Assembly: GCA_903934195.1 (NCBI GenBank)
Contig: CAIZMV010000329.1
Location: 1-10,858 of the forward strand
Origin: an uncultured Acidimicrobiaceae bacterium
GTDB taxonomy: Bacteria; Actinomycetota; Acidimicrobiia; Acidimicrobiales; Ilumatobacteraceae
DNA length: 10,858 nt
Reading direction: 5' to 3'
Numbering within the stretch: the first letter of the stretch is position 1; every line of letters starts with the position of its first letter. Below are positions 6,542 through 10,858 of this stretch, piece by piece. A program made the translations under genes and the position numbers. The notes under the pieces were generated by a model. The model did no database searches. It had not been told where the DNA came from and saw nothing but the letters and a program-made list of their open reading frames with translations.

Positions 6542-6932
6542 AAGTCGTCGACGGTTTGTTTGGTCGTAGCCCAAATAAGCCACCAGCATTTTCTGCCAAC
6601 GTAGTGAGTGGCCCTAGTCGTTTGGAAAGATCACCAAGTTGAGCTGCCACTTCACCCATGGAAGCCATTGTGTTCATAGCGGTACCTACTTGAGGCATGA
6701 TGCGCCGGAGTGGCTCCTCGATGTCATCGAGCATTGCATTAATACGCGTAGTCGTTTTATTGAGATTGTCTACCGTTGAAGCAAGGTTCTCGAGGATTGT
6801 CAAGAGTGACTCGCTTGTTCTGCGAGTGACGTCGACAGCCTTTCCGGCCAGATCTATCGGATCAATTGTTCCAAGAAGCGACAACAGTTGTTCGAGTGGA
6901 TTCGTTGTCGTATTTTGTTCCGCGTCGCTCAC
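6513..6932 (-). CDS. Uncharacterised amphipathic helical protein coupled to gcvP
   Basis: I do not recognise this 139-residue protein. It has no signal peptide, no clear membrane segment and no cysteine. Residues 12-115 look almost wholly helical with regularly spaced Leu, Ile, Val and Met, broken by Pro74, Pro80 and Pro108. This suggests long amphipathic or coiled-coil helices, for example SLLTILENLASTVDNLNK (42-59) and AAQLGDLSKRLGPLTTL (96-112). A short Gly/Phe patch (117-121) and a low-complexity Ser/Thr/Gln tail (128-139) follow. The GTG start overlaps the gcvP stop as GTGA, so translation is probably coupled and expression should follow the glycine riboswitch upstream. The last 29 bases overlap gcvT on the other strand. 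Superficially it resembles phasin-like or apolipoprotein-like helical proteins, but no function is assigned. The uninterrupted frame and tight coupling argue that it is a real gene. Confidence 0.75.
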   Translation of the reverse strand: MSDAEQNTTTNPLEQLLSLLGTIDPIDLAGKAVDVTRRTSESLLTILENLASTVDNLNKTTTRINAMLDDIEEPLRRIMPQVGTAMNTMASMGEVAAQLGDLSKRLGPLTTLAENAGGLFGLRPNKPSTTSTSSSQQTE

Positions 6933-9808
6933 GAACCCACCGTAGCGTGCTCGAGAGTGATGGCGTATTGCTCAATTGGTGCGCAAGTACACACAAGGTT
7001 TCGATCGCCATAGGCCGCATCGATTCGAGACACAGGTGGGTAGTACCCACGCGATCTGAGATGTGCGAGTGGGTAGAGGGCCGAGGCTCTGCTGTATGAG
7101 CGGTTCCATTCACCTGCAATGTCTTCAACAGTGTGGGGTGCGTAGTGAAGAACTGAGTCTTCAGCTGTCACCTTGCCGCTTAAAACCATTTCAATTTCGC
7201 GGCGAATACTGATCATGGCATCACAGAATCGGTCGACTTCTGCAAGCGATTCGCTTTCTGTTGGTTCGACCATAAGTGTGTTAGCCACCGGAAAGCTCAT
7301 TGTTGGCGCGTGGAGGCCGTAATCCATGAGGCGTTTGGCTACGTCATCAATTGAGATGCCTGAGCCTTTAATGACGTCTCCAACATTCAGAATGCACTCG
7401 TGCGCAATGGTGTTGTTGGCGCCTGTGTATAAAACTGGATAAGAAGAATTCAGACGATGGGCAACGTAGTTAGCTGACAAAATTGCATCTGCAGTTGCTT
7501 GCAGTAACCCATCTGCACTCATCATGGAGATATACACCCAGGGAATAGCGCAAATGCTCGCTGAACCGAAGTGTGCAGCTGAAACCGGGCCAACTCCGTC
7601 CGATGGATTCAATGGGTCACTTGGCAAGAAGGGAATGAGATGGCTGCGTACAGCAACAGGCCCGACTCCTGGGCCCCCGCCTCCGTGCGGAATACAGAAT
7701 GTCTTGTGAAGATTCAGATGGCTAACGTCGGCTCCGAATTTTCCAGGCTGCGCTGTACCAACTAAGGCATTGAGGTTTGCGCCGTCTACATACACCTGTC
7801 CGCCGTGTGCGTGAATAATCTCGCAGATATCAGAAATCGCTTCTTCAAATACTCCATGGGTCGATGGGTACGTAACCATGATTGCTGCAAGATTGTCGCC
7901 AGCTAGTTCAGCTTTGTTAGTCAAATCTGCAACGTCAACGTTTCCGTTCTCATCGCAGGCGACAACAACTACTGACATGCCAGCCATCACAGCACTTGCA
8001 GCATTGGTGCCGTGTGCACTGGAAGGAATAAGGCATATTGTGCGTTGCATGTCACTGCGCGAACGGTGATACGCACGAATCGCCATCAGGCCAGCAAATT
8101 CACCTTGACTGCCTGCGTTTGGCTGGAGGCTCACTGCGTCATAGCCCGTAATCTCAACCAACATCGCTTCTAGTTCCGCCAAGACGGTACGAATTCCGAC
8201 TGATTCATCAGCTGGGGCATACGGATGTAATGACGAAAATTCTGGCCAGGTAACTGGTTCCATCTCTGTAGTGGCGTTCAGTTTCATGGTGCATGAACCA
8301 AGCGGAATCATTGTGCGGTCAAGAGCCAAGTCTTTGTCAGCAAGGCCGCGAAGGTAGCGAAGCATTTCATGTTCGGTGTGATACTTGTGAAAGACGGATT
8401 GCTTCAAATAGATGTCTGTGCGGAATTGTCTGTGGTTGGCCGTTCCCTCACCGTGCTCTACACATGCAACACCAATTGAGTTCAGAAGTTGCGTGATGAC
8501 TTCGATTGTTGTTGTTTCGTCAACGCTTATTGAAAATGCAGTATCAGAAACCTGGCGCATATTGAAGCCGGCAGTACGTGCCCGTTGTATCAGCGCCGTT
8601 GCATCGTTGGTGTCACAGGTGACAGTGTCGAAGAATGCATCATGGCGTACCTTCAATCCGGCTTTAGTCAATGACATCGCAATCGTTACGGCATGGGTAT
8701 GAACTCTGTTTGCAATTCTCTTGAGACCGTCAGGCCCATGCCAGATGCCATACATCCCGGCCATGTTTGCTAGTAGCACCTGAGCCGTGCAGATATTGCT
8801 TGTGGCTTTCTCGCGACGAATATGTTGCTCGCGGGTTTGTAGTGCCAACCGCAAAGCGGGACGACCCTCGGTATCTGTACTGACTCCGACTAGTCGCCCA
8901 GGCAATGCACGAGCATGTTCGTCACGAGTGGCCATGAAAGCAGCGTGCGGGCCACCAAAGCCCATCGGTACGCCGAATCGCTGCGAGGAACCAATTGCTA
9001 TATCAAAACCAAGTTGACCAGGGGGAGTGAACAGTGCGCACGCAAGTAGATCTGTGACAGCGATCGATATCGCTTTGTTCTGTCTCGCTTGTTCTGTCAG
9101 CGCAGTCAGTGAGGAAGCAGTTGGAACTAATCCGTCGGTTCCGGGCATTGATACGACGACTGCGAAATACAGTGCCGCATCATACGTAGCTATGTCTCCA
9201 AGTTGAATAGCGATTCCGATTGGTTCTAAGCGAGTAGCAAGAACAGCGAGAGTTTGTGGGTGCGTATTGCTGTCAACAAAAACTGAATCCGATTTCGACT
9301 TGCTAACTCTGTGCGCCATTGTCACGGCTTCGGCAACTGCTGTTGCTTCATCTAGTAAAGAACCATTAGCCAAAGGAAGCCCGGTGAGCTCTGTCACCAT
9401 GGTTTGAAAGTTGAGAATTGCTTCTAGTCGACCTTGGCTGATTTCAGGCTGATACGGCGTGTACGCGGTGTACCACGCTGGGTTTTCCAACACGTTCCTC
9501 TTGATAACAGCAGGGGTGATCGTGTTGTAATAACCCTGACCGATGAACGAAGTGCGCTGAACATCATTTGCGAACTTTGACTTAAGAACTGGAAGAACTT
9601 CTGTCTCGGTCAAGGGAGATGAAAGCGCCATCGATGTGCGCAGACGAATCGCAGAGGGGATTGTTGCGTCGAGCAATTCTTCTGAACTCTTGAAACCAAC
9701 TGCGGCCAACATGGTGGCTCTGTCTGCATCATTGAGACCGAGATGACGGTGAGCAAAATGGTCAGCGTGAAATTCAGGCGTAGTAAGGGAACGTTGGGTA
9801 GAGGTCAT
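6929..9808 (-). CDS. gcvP: Glycine dehydrogenase (decarboxylating), glycine cleavage P protein
   Basis: GcvP is the PLP enzyme that decarboxylates glycine and loads the aminomethyl group on the H-protein lipoyl arm. The 959-residue length matches the single-chain form (both halves fused; E. coli is almost the same size). The N-terminal half has FAHRHLG (18-24), SFIGQGYYNT and the NPAWYTAYTPYQPEISQGR motif. The C-terminal half has IPLGSCTMKLNATTEM, then SAHGTNAASA and VDGANLNA. The PLP lysine is Lys702 in LNLHKTFCIPHGGGGPG, with the glycine-rich loop just after it. The ATG at 9808 lies 27 bases past the tandem glycine riboswitch, so control by glycine is expected. A weak GGA about eight bases upstream is the only candidate ribosome binding site. 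The stop overlaps the start of the helical-protein gene. It converges with gcvT rather than sharing its strand. Confidence 0.98.
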   Translation of the reverse strand: MTSTQRSLTTPEFHADHFAHRHLGLNDADRATMLAAVGFKSSEELLDATIPSAIRLRTSMALSSPLTETEVLPVLKSKFANDVQRTSFIGQGYYNTITPAVIKRNVLENPAWYTAYTPYQPEISQGRLEAILNFQTMVTELTGLPLANGSLLDEATAVAEAVTMAHRVSKSKSDSVFVDSNTHPQTLAVLATRLEPIGIAIQLGDIATYDAALYFAVVVSMPGTDGLVPTASSLTALTEQARQNKAISIAVTDLLACALFTPPGQLGFDIAIGSSQRFGVPMGFGGPHAAFMATRDEHARALPGRLVGVSTDTEGRPALRLALQTREQHIRREKATSNICTAQVLLANMAGMYGIWHGPDGLKRIANRVHTHAVTIAMSLTKAGLKVRHDAFFDTVTCDTNDATALIQRARTAGFNMRQVSDTAFSISVDETTTIEVITQLLNSIGVACVEHGEGTANHRQFRTDIYLKQSVFHKYHTEHEMLRYLRGLADKDLALDRTMIPLGSCTMKLNATTEMEPVTWPEFSSLHPYAPADESVGIRTVLAELEAMLVEITGYDAVSLQPNAGSQGEFAGLMAIRAYHRSRSDMQRTICLIPSSAHGTNAASAVMAGMSVVVVACDENGNVDVADLTNKAELAGDNLAAIMVTYPSTHGVFEEAISDICEIIHAHGGQVYVDGANLNALVGTAQPGKFGADVSHLNLHKTFCIPHGGGGPGVGPVAVRSHLIPFLPSDPLNPSDGVGPVSAAHFGSASICAIPWVYISMMSADGLLQATADAILSANYVAHRLNSSYPVLYTGANNTIAHECILNVGDVIKGSGISIDDVAKRLMDYGLHAPTMSFPVANTLMVEPTESESLAEVDRFCDAMISIRREIEMVLSGKVTAEDSVLHYAPHTVEDIAGEWNRSYSRASALYPLAHLRSRGYYPPVSRIDAAYGDRNLVCTCAPIEQYAITLEHATVGS

Positions 9809-9835
9809 TAGTAATCCGATTGACTCTGTGACCCC

Positions 9836-10009
9836 CGCTGTCTTTTGTGCCTGAGAGCTTCGCCACCGAAATGGCTTTCCCCGTCGGCGGAGGGCAAGCC
9901 CTCTCTTTCCAGCGTTCGGCGTCTACCTGGTCCCTGTGCCTGAGAGATTCCGGGGTGGTTGCTCCTTCGGCGGTGAACCGTTACCGGCACACACTCTCCC
10001 AAGTAGACG
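9836..10009 (-). promoter_or_regulatory. Tandem glycine riboswitch (two aptamers) upstream of gcvP
   Basis: Read on the minus strand, the leader holds two glycine aptamers. Aptamer 1 spans 10009 to 9920: its P1 stem CGTCTAC/GTAGACG is a perfect seven-base pairing of 10009-10003 with 9926-9920. It contains GGGAGAG, CCGAAGGAGCAA and AATCTCTCAGGCACAGGGACC, which are hallmark sequences. Aptamer 2 spans 9914 to 9836: its P1 is CGCTG/CAGCG, and it contains GGAAAGAGAGGGC, CGCCGACGGGGAAAGCC and GCTCTCAGGCACAAAAGACAG. Only five bases (9919-9915) join the two, typical of the tandem class in which glycine binding to both aptamers is linked. The gcvP ATG is 27 bases downstream. I see no terminator hairpin with a T tract in that space, so translational control at the gcvP start is more likely than transcriptional attenuation. 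In other bacteria, glycine binding in front of gcv genes turns expression on. Confidence 0.96.
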
Positions 10010-10046
10010 TTTTCTTACACCGTAGTCGGCGGGGAAGGGGTGAAGG

Positions 10047-10858
10047 TCATTCTGTTGTGGCGTATGCGCCACCAGATCCTTTTTCAGAACCAACCTGCTC
10101 TATTGCTGCGTCGAGGTCCGATAGGAATTCACCAATGAGGGGAGCGTGATGTGCCATCACCGTGAGGTGAATGCTGGCGGGGGGAGTCTGTTTATCCAGG
10201 TACCAACCACCGGAAATCAAGCGGTCAGCTATGGCAAATACGTCATGACGATTTGGGTCCTTTGTGCCGAACGAGAGAAGTGTTGACTCGGGGAGTCCGC
10301 GCACTTCAAGGTCAGGATGAGCAGCGACATGATTGTAAATTCGCATTGCTGATTCACGAGCGCTCTTTGTGACTCGTTCGTAACCATCGTCTCCGAGGTA
10401 ATGCAACACAGCCCACGACGAAGCGATTGGTCCGCCAGATTTGGTGCCAAGAATTCCTGATGATCCGTAGAAGCCACCGAGCCAGTTATCTGTGATGAAC
10501 GTTTGATCACTTCGCAATGTCTTGTTGCGGTGAAGTAATACACCTGAACCCTTCGATGTATAGCCATATTTGTGAAGGTCAACTGAAATTGAAGTCACTC
10601 CGTCGCAACGAAAATCCCACGGAGCAATCGGTTCACCGATTCGCTCAAGGTAGGTGAGTGTCACGCCGCCCATGCAGGCGTCAACATGACAATTGATATT
10701 TCGCTCTGCAGCAATCTCGGCGATGGCCGCAATTGGGTCGATGACGCCTTGGGGGTATTGAGGTGCAGAGCCGACAATGAGAATTGTCTCGTCATCACAT
10801 GCATCGCGCATTGCATTGACATCTGCCTTCCAGTCAGCGCCCACAGGTACGCGGCGAC
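10047..10858 (-). CDS. Sphingosine-1-phosphate lyase-like PLP-dependent enzyme (partial, 5' end beyond the window)
   Basis: The reading frame stays open to the right edge, so the N-terminal part of this gene is missing; roughly 270 residues are seen. An in-frame GTG at 10844 is internal, because the codons upstream read R-R-V-P-V into it and match the family. Motifs of the group II decarboxylase/S1P-lyase fold are present: IVGSAPQYPQGVIDPI, HVDACMGG with the ring-stacking and PLP-contacting residues, and SVDLHKYGYTSKGSG with the PLP lysine encoded at 10571-10569. The combination of DACMGG and HKYGY is closer to sphingosine-1-phosphate lyase than to glutamate decarboxylase. S1P lyases split phosphorylated long-chain bases into a fatty aldehyde and phosphoethanolamine. 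The stop is 37 bases before the glycine riboswitch, with no clear terminator between, so read-through into gcvP is possible. Actual substrate in this organism is uncertain. Confidence 0.85.
   Translation of the reverse strand, partial: RRVPVGADWKADVNAMRDACDDETILIVGSAPQYPQGVIDPIAAIAEIAAERNINCHVDACMGGVTLTYLERIGEPIAPWDFRCDGVTSISVDLHKYGYTSKGSGVLLHRNKTLRSDQTFITDNWLGGFYGSSGILGTKSGGPIASSWAVLHYLGDDGYERVTKSARESAMRIYNHVAAHPDLEVRGLPESTLLSFGTKDPNRHDVFAIADRLISGGWYLDKQTPPASIHLTVMAHHAPLIGEFLSDLDAAIEQVGSEKGSGGAYATTE

Noticed and set aside
9808..10002. Minus-strand open frame of 64 codons just upstream of gcvP, a possible leader peptide
   Set aside because: It runs through both aptamers, and its codons are dictated by conserved riboswitch sequence. 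No separate ribosome binding site is apparent.
10014..10044. Possible promoter for the riboswitch transcript on the minus strand (TTCACC and TGTAAG)
   Set aside because: The spacing is 19 bases and both boxes match only four of six positions. The implied start would fall inside the aptamer 1 P1 stem.
9847..10149. Plus-strand open frame of 100 codons over the gcvP leader
   Set aside because: It is the antisense of the tandem glycine riboswitch and the end of the PLP enzyme gene; the structured RNA on the minus strand explains the sequence.

Overview
The window looks like a chromosomal core region of a member of the Actinomycetota with roughly balanced G+C. The strongest clue is gene order. 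A PgsA-type phosphatidyltransferase is followed by gcvH, a GarA-like FHA gene, an FtsR-like MerR gene, a DUF151 bifunctional-nuclease gene and a second MerR gene. This is the order I recall from the Mycobacterium tuberculosis Rv1822-Rv1832 neighbourhood (pgsA2, gcvH, garA, ftsR, Rv1829, Rv1830, gcvB). The FHA protein is plainly GarA/OdhI-like in its core but starts with a zinc ribbon, and base composition is less G+C-rich than in mycobacteria. Both suggest a deeper-branching lineage, perhaps Acidimicrobiia; that placement is inference.

Layout. Positions 64-140 hold a complete tRNA-Pro(GGG) with an encoded CCA end. A SRAP-family (YedK/HMCES) gene on the plus strand follows (187-906). It runs tail to tail into a minus-strand pair: a short-chain dehydrogenase and a HIT-family hydrolase with an ATGA overlap (2113 down to 903). 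A divergent plus-strand cluster then covers 2171-6541: pgsA-like, gcvH, garA-like, ftsR-like, DUF151 nuclease, second MerR, gcvT. A minus-strand unit converges on it: a tandem glycine riboswitch (9836-10009), gcvP (9808-6929) and a small uncharacterised helical-protein gene (6932-6513) overlapping gcvP by 4 bases. Upstream of the riboswitch on the same strand is the 3' part of a sphingosine-1-phosphate-lyase-like PLP enzyme, cut by the right edge.

How it fits together. GcvP (decarboxylase), GcvH (lipoyl carrier) and GcvT (aminomethyltransferase) are three of the four glycine cleavage proteins; the lipoamide dehydrogenase is not here. Only the gcvP unit carries a glycine-sensing leader. gcvH and gcvT sit in a separate cluster that also encodes regulators linked in relatives to central carbon/nitrogen metabolism (GarA) and cell division/growth (FtsR, Rv1830-like). 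The small helical protein is the least understood gene and, by position, may be made together with GcvP in response to glycine.

Coding density is very high, with no unexplained gene-free stretch over 300 bases. I see no mobile element, CRISPR array or phage gene. This is mainly a conserved housekeeping block. The points of interest are the riboswitch, the altered GarA N-terminus, the split and convergent gcv arrangement, and the unknown gcvP-coupled gene.
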